From assembly GCA_024699855.1 (NCBI GenBank), contig JAMPIQ010000002.1, positions 14,260,001 to 14,324,000 on the forward strand: a stretch of 64,000 bases of DNA, written 5' to 3'. Position 1 is the first letter of the stretch; each line of letters opens with the position of its first letter. The DNA is from Aphelenchoides besseyi (Eukaryota > Nematoda > Chromadorea > Rhabditida > Aphelenchoididae). The notes beneath the pieces are model-generated. The model saw only the letters and a list, made by a program, of their open reading frames with translations. It was not told the DNA's origin and did not search any database. Of this stretch, positions 1 through 10,722 are shown piece after piece. Made by a program: the position numbers and the translations under genes.

Positions 1-702
1 ATTGAGAAAAATCACGTTTCTTGCAAGAGTTAATGTCGCGTGACAAATCGAAGAACAACCGCTTAGTGTTATTGTTTGGCTTCCAACAAAGTGACGACAT
101 GGCAAATTTTGTAGGAAGATGTCGAAAAGTTTGATTGATAAACTCTTCCCGGTTCTGTCCTCAGTTTTCCGTCCTCTTCGAATTAGCATTTCATAACGTT
201 GGGCGACTGTTTAATCAACTTCGAGTAACATGAGTGAAATTGAATTAAGAGCCACAAACAATAAAGAGCACGATTTCGGTGGTGTCACTTTAATTTGATT
301 TCGAGTCCAATTCAAATTCGTACTATTGGATTGAAGTTAATCGAGTTTCTCGTATTGTCAAACTTAACCCCCGATGTTCAGTCCACAACACCGTGAACGT
401 TCGCGACGACGTGGCGGAAATATAATCGGTGGGGCTTCCGGTTTTCGATGAAAAGGAAGTGCAGACGTTCTGGAAGAACGATAAGTTCAAGAAATATTCT
501 TCGAATCCATAGTTCTCATAGACCAGATGTTTGATCGTAGGTCTTCTTTCGACTGGTTGAATTTCATAGCTTTTTCTCGAATGCCGTCAACTAACAATAT
601 GATATCATGTGTTCGTGTGTTCCGTGATAAGTCCAAGATACAATCCACTTATTATTGTATTTAGAACTTCAAATTTCGATTACTGTTGTTTCTATTGCCA
701 AT
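1..702. other. Intergenic / upstream region
   Basis: No convincing coding exon, RNA gene or repeat is visible. The last part probably holds the promoter and 5' UTR of the neuropeptide gene that starts at 703. Confidence 0.5.
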
Positions 703-1069
703 ATGTCGAGCAGCATAAAATTCGCAATCTTCAGTGTTCTCATTTTTGGAGTGCTCATGGAACTCGTTGTTTCTCGAAGTATCTATTCCGCTGATGGTAT
801 GATTCTTTCCACCAGACAATCTATTTCATTAAACCTTTTTAGACAACGAGAACGGTGCTGTTCTTGGTGAACCTTTGTCCTTTCCGATGATTTACGGAAA
901 CGAAATGAACAACAATTTGGAACGTCGATTTGCTGCAATGAACGAAGAGCCATCGATTTTCACTCAGAAAAGGGCAATGATGAGATTGGGAAAACGAGCT
1001 ATGTTGAGGCTTGGCAAAAAGCGTAGTGTCGGTCTAATGGACAAAAGAGCTCGATTAAGACTTGGTTGA
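703..1069 (+). CDS. RL-amide neuropeptide precursor (FMRFamide-like / myomodulin-like)
   Basis: Two exons, 703-796 and 843-1069, joined across a 46-bp GT-AG intron. The start is the ATG that opens a clear signal peptide (hydrophobic FAIFSVLIFGVLM, then a VVSRS cleavage region). After an acidic spacer the C-terminal third is a run of tiny peptides cut at KR/KKR sites: AMMRLG-KR, AMLRLG-KKR, SVGLMD-KR and a final ARLRLG followed directly by the stop. The C-terminal glycines would be amidated, giving AMMRL-, AMLRL- and ARLRL-amide, secreted from neurons to act on GPCRs. The MLRL-amide ending matches the myomodulin family of molluscs and annelids more than the RF-amide ending of most nematode FLPs. 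SVGLMD lacks an amidation glycine and may be a spacer. Family assignment is inference; neuropeptide nature is strongly supported. Confidence 0.88.
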
Positions 1070-2178
1070 TTTTCATTATTGCTTCCACTGGCATCTTAGT
1101 TACGTTCCTATTTCACTCAACCGACAAACGGTTGAAAAAACAACAACCATATTGCTTTTTATGCATATATCCATCTTACTATCGGTCACAATTCCCAGCG
1201 CCCAAATTAGTTTGTTCGAGGTTGCTCTTGAGTTCGACCACCAAACGATAACCGTCATTCCCGTTTGTACTTATATGTTTGCATCTTTTTTGTTTAACCA
1301 CTTCAAAACCCCAAAGTATTTGTATATCAAACTCATTATCAAACCATTACAAAATGAACTCGTTTTCTAATTGTCAAACTCATGTGACGGCCGCTGTTAA
1401 TAAATGGACTGATAGCTGTTAATTAGTGTTACAGTAAGATCAACTAATCGTTCTCGCAAACTTGAAAAACAAACGTTGCAGAATGCTCATGGTCTCAAGA
1501 CCGTGTGAATCTAAATGGAGTGGGACCTTAAAATTAACTTTCGTGTTAATGGATTAACCCGCATACTTTAGACCTCAACTGTAATCCTTCCGTCGTGGGT
1601 CAAGAATGTTAGATTCGAAGTAGCAAGCAACTGACATAATCTCATTGACAGCATGCAAACACTTAATTCCTGCCGGTTATTTTAAGAAAACATCAAAAAT
1701 GTTTCAGCTTGCAATCTTAATTCCCATCTTAACCTATTAATACAACGACTACGGTAACTGTTTGTTGCAAGGTCTGATTGCTGAGAGCGCCAAAATTAGC
1801 GTTTTTAATAAGATGCGGAGCGATGGTTGTCGTGGAAAATCGTTAAGTGGCATCATCATCAGCCGCAAAACAGTCACATTGAGAATTTTTTTGGCGCCAT
1901 GCGATTTCGCCGTTTGACCTCCGGGCGATTGAATTCGGCGATGCCGTCGATTTTCCCGTTTTCATCTTCTGGAAGTGCTCGTTGATTTACGACAGGGAGC
2001 AATAAGTTTCGACGTGTGTTTTCTTACCGTCAACGAAACAGGTCGAATCCACCGAAAGTGAAAACTCGCGATCCGAGATCAACAATTTCAACAAACGCGT
2101 TCTCACGTCGACGTGCGAAAGCCTCCAAAACAAAGTTTATTTGGATTCAAATATAGCAGAGCGATTGTTGCGAAAGTC
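1070..2178. other. Intergenic region
   Basis: 3' UTR of the neuropeptide gene, then about 700 bp with no supported gene. The end presumably contains the promoter and 5' UTR of the PAN-domain gene. Open frames here have no splice or family support. Confidence 0.5.
1399..1404 (+). terminator. Putative poly(A) signal of the neuropeptide gene
   Basis: AATAAA on the plus strand about 330 nt past the stop codon. The hexamer is certain; its use is inferred. Confidence 0.45.
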
Positions 2179-4061
2179 ATGGCCCATTATCGTAGACTTC
2201 AGTTGGCTATCGTCCAACTGCTAACTGTTTCCTTCGCTTATGTACTGTCTGTTGAAGTGCCATTTGGTGAGTTGTACGAAAACACCCAAAAATATTCTTT
2301 TTTGTAGGCAACCAGTGTTTTGAGTTAACTGATCACCGCGGTATTTCGAACAGCGAACCGATAGCCGAATTGTGGAACGTGAATCCATTCGAGTGTCTTG
2401 CTTATTGTGTTCGAAGTGCATCGAAAAGCGGGGTAAGTTGTTTCCATCTTTTTGTTTTAATCCACGGTCATAGGACGGTTGTGCATCTGTTGTCTATCAT
2501 AAACGTTTCTTCACTTGTCAACTGTACAATCACGATGGAATCTACAATGGTTCTCGACTTGTGTTCGCCGCCGGTCACGAACACTACAAACGAACCTCAT
2601 TTGAAGGTGAATGTGCCGACAAACAAGGTAATGAGTCAGTGTGTTTACTGCTCCTAACTTCCTTATAGAGCCAACTCGCGGATATCCTCAGGGACAAAAC
2701 CGACGATCGAAAGCTCTTGCGCAAACTTCCTACCCATTAGACCAGACATCCAATCTTACCGTTCTTGACGAGAAATCTACGGGGCCAATTAAAGTCGAGC
2801 CGAAACCGCGTGTCGACGGTCTACTCTTTTCTAATCCGCCGGTTTCCAAAAGTAAGTTACGTTCTTCCTGCTTCCGAACCTTTTGACGTTGGTATCCGAA
2901 GAATCGAGTCGCTTGAATTGACGTAATCAAACCGATAAGGATTCAGTCTACAAAGACGCTAATTCTCATACCTGCGAAGAAAGTCGAAGACACAAAGAAT
3001 AGACGAAGATTAACCGTGGTCGTAGTGTCAATTTCGTTACCCGTGTTGGCGTTTAATCGAAAACCAAAATAGCAACAGAAATTCAATTAGTCACGAGTTT
3101 AATTAAATCAATAGAAGTTTTGGCCTCCAAGAAAACTTATTTATAAATGAAATTTACATCGAAATACTTGAAATTTCAGCGTGTCCACGTGGTCAAAAAA
3201 CAAATTTCTTTGCGATTTCATCGTATGTTATTCATTCCACAGAGCCGAGAGCGGTGGTCAATAGCATTGATCAGGAAGCCTGTTTGATGTACTGTGAACA
3301 CAACATCGTAAGTTTTTGGTCGAAGTAAAAGAGCATACTTCATATCGTAAGCAACGACAAAGAAACGTCGTTGAAACAATCTTTTCGGTTTGTAATTGAC
3401 TCCCCCGCAAAACTGTCGGAAACATCAACAAAAACCCGGACATTTGTTCTTCGAATGTTGGAAGTATTTTCGCTTATAATCGATAGCTTAAAGTTCAATG
3501 TACCTCCGAAACAAAACCTTCAAGTGGATGCTCAAAAAAAGCAAATAGCCTTCAAAAAACTTTCAAAGATCTTCGGAAATGAGCGCTTTTCAGAATGCTA
3601 TTGGCGATCGATCGCCGTGTATTGTTGCAGTTTACGACAAAGACGAAGAAACTTGCAAGTTGTATGATGAACGTGTCAAAGAACTCGGCGTTTTGACTCC
3701 TCTTCAATTCAACAGCACCAAACAAACGGCGAGCGAAAAGTTCTGTATTGACGGTACTCGTAGTTTGATCTAACGTGTTCAACGATCGGATTTAGAGTCT
3801 CATGCTTGTGTGTCCGGCTATGTGCACATGATCTATCACAAACGAAAGATCATAGATTCGACGATCTCTCAACTTCGCAGTTTGGATTCGGCGACTGAGT
3901 GCTTGAAAAGCTGTCACAAGTCGTCTCAATGTCAAGGATTAACGTTCAGAAATGGACGTTGTTTGCTGAATGCTCGACCTCCAACAACCGGACCCAAGAA
4001 CAACCTGTTGAATGCCGACGCTTCGAGTATCGTGATTGATTCCCGATGTTCAAAACTTTAA
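2179..4061 (+). CDS. Secreted protein with three PAN/Apple-like domains
   Basis: Seven exons fit one continuous frame: 2179-2266, 2308-2432, 2474-2627, 2669-2851, 3180-3307, 3594-3753, 3796-4061; four of the six introns are 41-42 bp. The ATG at 2179 opens a signal peptide (LQLAIVQLLTVSFAYVLS). The mature protein has three cysteine-rich modules of PAN/Apple type: CFELTD...AYCVRS...FTCQLY; CPRGQK...LMYCEHN...ETCKLYD; ACVSGY...LKSCHKS...GRCLLN. A basic/proline-rich linker separates modules one and two. PAN modules bind proteins or glycans in secreted and matrix proteins; the partner here is unknown. It lies head-to-tail with a second PAN gene, suggesting an old tandem duplication. Domain calls rest on cysteine spacing only. 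Confidence 0.82.
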
Positions 4062-4097
4062 CTTAACTTTCATTGTATTCTTTCTATTTCTAAGCTA

Positions 4098-4103
4098 ATA
4101 AAC
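4098..4103 (+). terminator. Putative poly(A) signal of the first PAN gene
   Basis: AATAAA about 37 nt after the stop codon, at a typical nematode distance. Confidence 0.6.
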
Positions 4104-4626
4104 TATGCGAATATCACAAAACCCTAATTCGAAGTTTACGACAATAAGACACTTACCAGTTCACTCAAGGGTTGTAACAAAGTTGAGTGAATTTGTAATT
4201 GAAATGACATGTTCATATATTTTGTTGACAACGTTGATTTGTTTTGTTGATGCAAATCTTCTCAAGTTGCGCGGCGCTTTCTTGACTACCAGTATCTTGA
4301 CGCGTGTGTGTTCGCCGTGAACGGCGCTGAATAAGTAAAATCAGCAAATTAATCGCCTACTCCCTCTTCTTCACACGCGCACATCATCCATAGATATCTT
4401 TATTTTCGTGCTTGTTGCGTCTGATTCGATCTCTGGGTACCACTGGGTAATCAGTGGGATTCATAAAAACTGTGGTTTGATGAAAGTTGACAAAAACGAT
4501 TCTTGTTTTTACAACACAATATGATCTTCTATATACGTGGATTTCTTTTCGCTTTGCAATTGAACTTTTGTATCGACTGTTATCAATTGCAGTTTCGTCG
4601 AATGTACGTAACTGACGATTAACGAG
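4104..4626. other. Intergenic region between the two PAN genes
   Basis: About 520 bp with no supported gene. It should include the promoter of the downstream PAN/TSP1 gene. Confidence 0.5.
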
Positions 4627-6282
4627 ATGCACAAGCAACTGTTCGCGGAATCACTTTCACTTCTCATTCTCTTGCCATTTGTTGCATCTCGTTCTCAATG
4701 TGAGTTTGACGTCCGATTAAACTTTTGATCGTCTATCTAGATGTTCGTTGTTTTCAATTGTTTTCGCGAAAGTCCATCGACAACTATCAGCCAATAATGG
4801 AGCTCTTTTACGTCACTCCTCATCAGTGCATTGATCAGTGCATATCGGCTGCAAACAATGGAGTGAAGGTATGTCAACAAAAGTTTGACTATCACTCGAA
4901 TATCGTTTAGATTGGGTTATGTAAATCGTTCGTTTACAATCACTTACAACACTCGTGTCGACTTTACGATCACTTGGGAACTCAGATTCCCGCAATTTTA
5001 CATCCGGCTATTGGATACGACTTTTACAGACGAACCGCCACTACTCAAGAATGTGCAGGTAAATGGACCCCGATTGTTGTCTTTCAACCGAATTGTTTAG
5101 GACCATTGCAGCGGTTTTGGGGGAAACAGAAACCGGAAACTGGCGACTTTGCTGCTCGAGCTGCTCAACCAATTCGTCCAATCGATTTGCCAATTGAATT
5201 AGACGAGGAATCAACGCAACACACGAAAGAAAACGTCATTGATTTCGATTTAGAAGCCGGTCCTCCTTCAGTTCAACCCAAAGATGTGCAATCAACCACC
5301 GAGCAAACTACACAACTACATTACGAACCAAACCATCGGATTGTTGAACGTAATCATAACAGAACATTGAAATTTAAAGCTCCAACAGCCAATCCGTATC
5401 TAGCACAAGATAATTTGAGACTTTCAAATTTGCCAGCAGGTCTTCGTCCCGCAACAGGTGATTGAATTCATGCTCTTTGTTTATTGTTAAACTTAGCTTA
5501 TACTAAGCCATGTGATACGACCTTTGGCTATTATCTTGCTAACGGAAATGAAATGCGAGTTCCAAGCGGACAATCGAATCAGGACGCAGTAGTGAGAAAT
5601 GTCGAACAAAATGAATGTGCTACTTTGTGTAGCAAAGCCGAAACTCCGTTCAAATGTCTTTCGTTTAATTACGACACTTCGTCAAAACACTGTATCCTAC
5701 TAAACACCTTGGCACTACCGCATGGGAATGGAAAGTTAGTTCGAAACGAGAACATGACCTACGGAGAGAAGTTCTGCTTGCCGCGTAAGTCACTTGCAAC
5801 CGCGAAAACTAATTGATTCGCTTCAGCCAACAACTCAAAATGTGACGCCGATGCTCTTTATCTTCTGCACGCTGACCAGAAATCTTCAGGTCGAATTCTT
5901 AAGAGCTACGAAAATCTTCCAAATTTGATCGGTTGTCTTCGAGAATGTTTGAACACTCCAGAATGCCAAGTTTGTTTACAAGAAATTACAATTATTCAGA
6001 GGTTATTTACAGTCTGCATCTCTTAATCCAATCCACCAACGTTGTTTATTACACAAGAAAGTTGACGACAAAGCCAATGGATTTGAACACGAAGACGGAT
6101 GGGTCACAGTAGAAAACGGATGCCAAAAAACGGTCCTTTCTAATTCTGAAACGACCAGTTCCGAGTGGTCCGAATGGTCGGCCTGTCAATACAAAGTCGG
6201 GAAACAAGCAGTTCGTACTCGAACTAAAACCTGTAAAACGGAAAACTGTGAAAACAATGGCTTTCAATTTCAACGTTGTTGA
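4627..6282 (+). CDS. Secreted protein with three PAN/Apple-like domains and a C-terminal TSP1 module
   Basis: Exons 4627-4699, 4741-4868, 4911-5058, 5101-5457, 5497-5784, 5827-5969 and 6013-6282 join in one frame. The ATG opens a signal peptide (SLSLLILLPFVASRSQ). Module one (CFQLFSR...DQCISA...SCRLYDH) is followed by a low-complexity linker of about 120 residues rich in Gln, Thr and Asn. Modules two (KPCDTT...TLCSKA...HCILLN) and three (KCDADA...LRECLN...RCLLHK) follow. The end carries a thrombospondin type 1 signature: SEWSEWSACQ, then RTRTKTC and three more cysteines. TSP1 motifs of this kind bind glycosaminoglycans and can be C- or O-glycosylated. Exon pattern resembles the upstream PAN gene, so the two are probably paralogues. 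Function in cuticle or matrix is plausible but not shown. Confidence 0.82.
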
Positions 6283-6340
6283 TTAGGACCACCCATGAGC
6301 TTTTGTACAATGATCTGTGTGTGGTCTATAAACATAAATA

Positions 6341-6346
6341 TTTATT
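6341..6346 (-). terminator. Putative poly(A) signal of the ZIP transporter gene
   Basis: TTTATT on the plus strand (AATAAA on the minus strand), about 115 nt downstream of the transporter stop. The PAN/TSP1 gene ends convergently just to the left. Confidence 0.5.
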
Positions 6347-6460
6347 GTTTTTTTGTCATACGTTCTTAAAATAACCACTCATCAATTAGTTTCATAAACA
6401 ACGATTGTGATCATCTTGAGTGTGACAGTAGTAAATCGTCGCGTGTATTTGATGGACTCA

Positions 6461-7605
6461 TTATTGAACAAAGCTGACCATAGCGATAATAAAACAACCA
6501 AATATCATAGACAAAAACTTGTAATGTTGGCCTTTTTCATTCCCACGTTCCGGAACGAGCATCTCGAAGAAGGTTATGTACAGAATGGTGCCAACAGAAA
6601 AGCTTATCAATGTCGTCGATAACTGAGATTTCAATTCGGAGTTTAGCGCAGAACTTCGAAGCAAAAGACCGATAACTGCGAAAGCAGGAGAACTAATCGA
6701 AAAGATCAACGCCAAGAAAACAACCAATGGTTTGTTTTCGGCATGACAGTTAATCAAACGCGTCCCAACACTGAAAGCTACGACTGTTCGATGGACCACA
6801 ATGCCCAGGAATAGAGCGACCACACTCGTCGGATTGGTTTGAACACCAAACGAAAAGCCTTCAACAGCCGAATGAAGCACCAAAGCGCAAATGAACGAGA
6901 TGGTACGAGCAATAAGCACATTTCGATGTTCTTGATCTTGAAGTTCAACAAATTCAGTGTTCTGTCCATGACCTTCTCGATGAATGGCACTAAAATAGAT
7001 TATCAGTTATGAGAATGAATGTGGTTAGTGACCAATTGTCTTCAGATTTCAACGAAGCAGATCGCCGTCCTCTTTCGAGAATACCCGGATTTTTCGTAAC
7101 CAGTGATTGATCGCGAGCTGCATGCACGAAACACGAGTCACTAAATACCTTTATTCAAATTCTGTTTTCAGATCACTACCTTAAGATCTCAACCAAATAG
7201 ACGACGAAGAAACCGAGCAGAGCAATCAACTCAACGATCGGATACGATGTACGCCAGCTCCCGGATTGTTGAACGTCGTTGAGAAAGATACTCAAAAAAA
7301 TTAAAGTCAATGATGTCCAAATGCAACCGGTCAACTTACTGAGCATCAGGTAGTAAATGAAGAAAAATTACGCTTAGGAATGTGCCGCCCGCAAAACACG
7401 ACAAACAGGAGATGAACAACACCAGTCGATTCGGATTCTTCGACTTGTCCACAAGACTTGTGCGTGCTTCTTCTGTTATTAAGTCGTAAATCTAAACTTC
7501 GTAGAGCCCCAAATAACTTCGAACTTATTTACCTTTATTGGTGCAAGACTTGCGATAATCGACGAGAGCAAAATCACGATAATCAAAACACCCTGCAGCA
7601 ACATC
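6461..7605 (-). CDS. ZIP-family (SLC39A1-3-like) zinc transporter
   Basis: Five coding exons. The first begins at the ATG (7603-7605) with a hydrophobic segment (GVLIIVILLSSIIASLAP); the last ends at the TAA at 6461. Transmembrane segments run through LVLFISCLSCFAGGTFLSV, LIALLGFFVVYLVEIL, ISFICALVLHSAVEGFSFG, VVALFLGIVVHRTVVAFSVG, and two or three more. The histidine pairs in HSAVEG and HRTVVA sit where ZIP TM4 and TM5 carry the metal site, and the second form is typical of the ZIP1-3 subgroup. The loop before TM4 contains scattered histidines (IHREGHGQ...QEHR), the usual variable metal-binding loop. It would import zinc or a related divalent metal into the cytosol. Substrate and membrane location are inferred. 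It is convergent with the PAN/TSP1 gene. Confidence 0.87.
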
Positions 7606-7971
7606 CTTCAATTTTGAAGGTTTGTTCGTATAGAATTAAACGTTGTTCAACACAATTCCTATTTTATTCGCAGGTCGAACACAAAGACGGGCCTTTCGCT
7701 TTACCTTATCGTTGGTCATGATGAGAAATGAGCGCTGGGCAAATGAGGAAGGTAACCCATCTGTTCGGTGGTTTAATTCGAATGATAACCGAACACGCGT
7801 TCTAATCGTCAGACGGTTAGACGGTTTCCACGATAACAATAAAAATGAAAAACAGTTTGCGTCATGAGTTCGAGATTGTGAAATTGATGAAAAGTCTTGA
7901 GAACTCTTGTTAAGAGCGTTTTATTTAACTATAATTCACGTAACAAGTGTACTAATCAAATTTCTTAACTT
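7606..7971. other. Short intergenic region between ZIP and ALDH7 genes
   Basis: Holds the ZIP promoter/5' UTR and the 3' UTR of the ALDH gene. No other gene is supported. Confidence 0.5.
7920..7925 (-). terminator. Putative poly(A) signal of the ALDH7 gene
   Basis: TTTATT on plus (AATAAA on minus), 47 nt past the stop codon. Confidence 0.55.
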
Positions 7972-9805
7972 TCACTCAAATTTGATGCCTTGCGCGAGTG
8001 GCAATTTCTTTCCGTAGTTGATGGTACACGTAGCTCTTCGCATATACTGCTGCCAACTAGTACTGCCGGATTCTCTTCCGCCTCCAGTTGCCTTTTCACC
8101 ACCGAAGGCACCACCAATTTCAGCGCCAGATGTCGGGATGTTCACGTTGACGATTCCACAGTCACTGCCTTCGGGACTGGAAAAAATAGTGCAACAATTC
8201 ACACACATTCATTCAGTCACATACCCGATCCACTTGAAGATCTTACTCAAATCTTGAGTAAATAAGCTTGAAGAAAGTCCCTGAGCAACCTCATTGTTAA
8301 CCGAAATTGCTTCCTCCAACGAAGAAACTTTGAGAACGTAGACAATTGGAGCAAAGGTTTCGCGCGTGACAACCGGTGAGTCGTGTTTCAAGTCCGTAAC
8401 GATCGTTGGAAGAACGAAGTTGCCTTTACGTTCCTCCAAAACTTTTCCTCCATACGCAATTTTACCGCCCTAAAAACAGTCATTGGCTAATTCATGTCCA
8501 GTTTTCTTGCTCACCTCAGACTTTACGTCATTCAATGTGGCCGTATATTTGCTGATACCGTTTTTGTTGTGCAAAGGTCCAATCAAAGTCGACTTTTCTA
8601 ACGGATCTCCAATACGGGAGTCCAATTGGCCGTAAGCTTTGACCATTCGTTTCACCACATCGTCGTAGACCTTCTCATGAACAATCAAACGACGAGTGGT
8701 GGTGCAACGTTGACCGGCGGTTCCAACACATGCGAACACAGTTGCGGGAACAACCATGTCCAAATCTGCATCGTCCATCACAATCAACGCGTTGTTACCG
8801 CCCAATTCGAGCAAAACCTAAGGACTTCTAATAAACAAAAGCCATAACTTCAACATACCTTTCCAAAGCGCGATTGAACTTCTTGCCCGATATGACGACC
8901 AACTTCGGTGGAACCAGTAAAAGAGACCAAATTTACGCGTGGATCTTTAGTCAAAGCTGCTCCAACTTCCGTTTCACCGCAAACCAACGAACAAATGGCC
9001 GGATCGAGATCGTTTTGACGCAGAACCTTTTCGATAAGCCGAATGATTGCAATTGCAGTAAGTGGAGTCGACGGAGCGGGTTTCCAGATCACTGAATTAC
9101 CACAAGCCAAAGCAATCGCATTGTTCCAACCGTAAACAGCACAAGGAAAGTTAAATGCGCTAATCACTCCGACAACTCCCAGTGGATTCCATTGCTCCAA
9201 AAGAACGTGATCCGGACGCTCAGATGGAATAACTTTTCCGGCAAACATACGCGAAAGTCCAACCGCGTAGTCACAACTGAACGACAATTAACTCATAGTC
9301 CAAAATGTCACAACTTACATATCGACATATTCTTGAACTTCGCCCACACCTTCCGGAAGTATTTTGCCCATTTCCAAAGACACCTAAAACAATCGAGCTT
9401 ATAAAAAAGTGCTTCAATCAAACTCACCAAAGAACCCAAGTCATGTAAATGGCTTCGCAATTGATCTCCAATTTGTCGGACAATCTCACCGCGTTGTGGA
9501 GCCGGCAATACTGACCATTTCTTGTGGGCTTTAAACGTCGCTTCAGCAGCCCGTTCGTAGTCTTGAACAGTGCCGGTACGAACACGAGCGATCACTTCGT
9601 TTGTTGCCGGACTCAACGACTCAATCACCGGTCCATTTGACTTCCAGTTACCATCGAAAACCCCCTCGTTTTCTTCCGACAATCCCAACTCTCGAAGAAA
9701 CGCGTATTTTTTGCTGTTGACCAAAAGCGACGCCATTCGAAGCTGAACGCAGAATCCTGAACGTGAACGGAAGGCTCGACAGGTAGGACGAAACACGAAA
9801 ACCAT
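7972..9805 (-). CDS. ALDH7A1: Alpha-aminoadipic semialdehyde dehydrogenase (antiquitin, ALDH7A1), mitochondrial
   Basis: Six exons from the ATG at 9805 to the TGA at 7972. The N-terminus ([16 protein letters not shown]) is Arg-rich and lacks acids, as in a mitochondrial presequence; a second in-frame Met just before [10 protein letters not shown] could give a cytosolic form. The NAD-dependent ALDH fold is clear: [16 protein letters not shown], then [22 protein letters not shown], catalytic Glu in LELGGNNAL, and nucleophile Cys in [11 protein letters not shown]. The C-terminal part shows [29 protein letters not shown] and SWQQYMRR, hallmarks of the ALDH7 family. It oxidises alpha-aminoadipic semialdehyde in lysine catabolism and other aldehydes. 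Length fits the family and no disabling change was seen. About 900 bp of free DNA lies upstream for its promoter. Confidence 0.95.
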
Positions 9806-10722
9806 TCCCAATGAAATACACGAGGACAAATAACTTTGACACGCCAAAAACAGACGACTGATCGAGTTGAGAAATCACCAGAGAATGAGTGACAAGATGG
9901 CAAGCAAACTGCGCAACTTTGCAAATCCCAACAAGTGGTCGACTGTTAAAAGAAACTAGGAAGTGAATACACTTGCTAGTGGACCTCAATTAGTCTTGAT
10001 GTATGAATGTAGCTAACTATCTTTGGCTAATCAATTGACAACTAATCTCTAAAGAACACTTGAAAAGTCAGCTCCAATGTTTTGTGCTTCGTTTACCATC
10101 CAGTCGACCCCGCTGCCCTCAACCATTCAAATCTTATCAGTCACTTCAATCAGTGGGTATCGCACGTTTTAGTCGAAAACATTGCGCTTTTGATCACTGC
10201 AAATGTCTTTTTTGCGCAATTATCAAAAGTTTGAGTCGAAGATCAAAAACCGTTTGGTAATGAAAGAAAATGTAATCAAAAAGCAAACACGAACGTTATG
10301 TCCAATCGAATGCCAGTTCTCTTACAATCTCTCAATATGATCTTATGAAGCAAACGAGAAAAAATAGGTACTCAAACGTCCATCGTCCAACGAGGGGGCC
10401 GACCGATATTTTCGCTTCTTACAATCGACCATCAAACACTCAATTGGAGGGAAACTTGATTTATTTTCCGTTTCAATAGTTTACATTATTCATTGTAAAA
10501 TTTTGGTGTCATGAGGTTGGTTTTTTCTGACTTAGAGGTTCTAATAACTATTAAAGTTAGCAAAATGAAAAAATTAAGGCAGTATTTTACTGAAAGAAAA
10601 CGTTAATTTTGAGATTTGGACAAAACTGAAAGACAAAAAATGTGGCAAATAAAACTTGAACATTAAACTTAGCACCGTAATAACAATAACAACAAAAAAG
10701 TAATCGACCAGCAACACACTTT
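9806..10722. other. Intergenic region
   Basis: About 900 bp between the ALDH7 start and the KDM6 stop. It should carry the ALDH7 promoter and the KDM6 3' UTR. No RNA gene or repeat was recognised. Confidence 0.5.
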
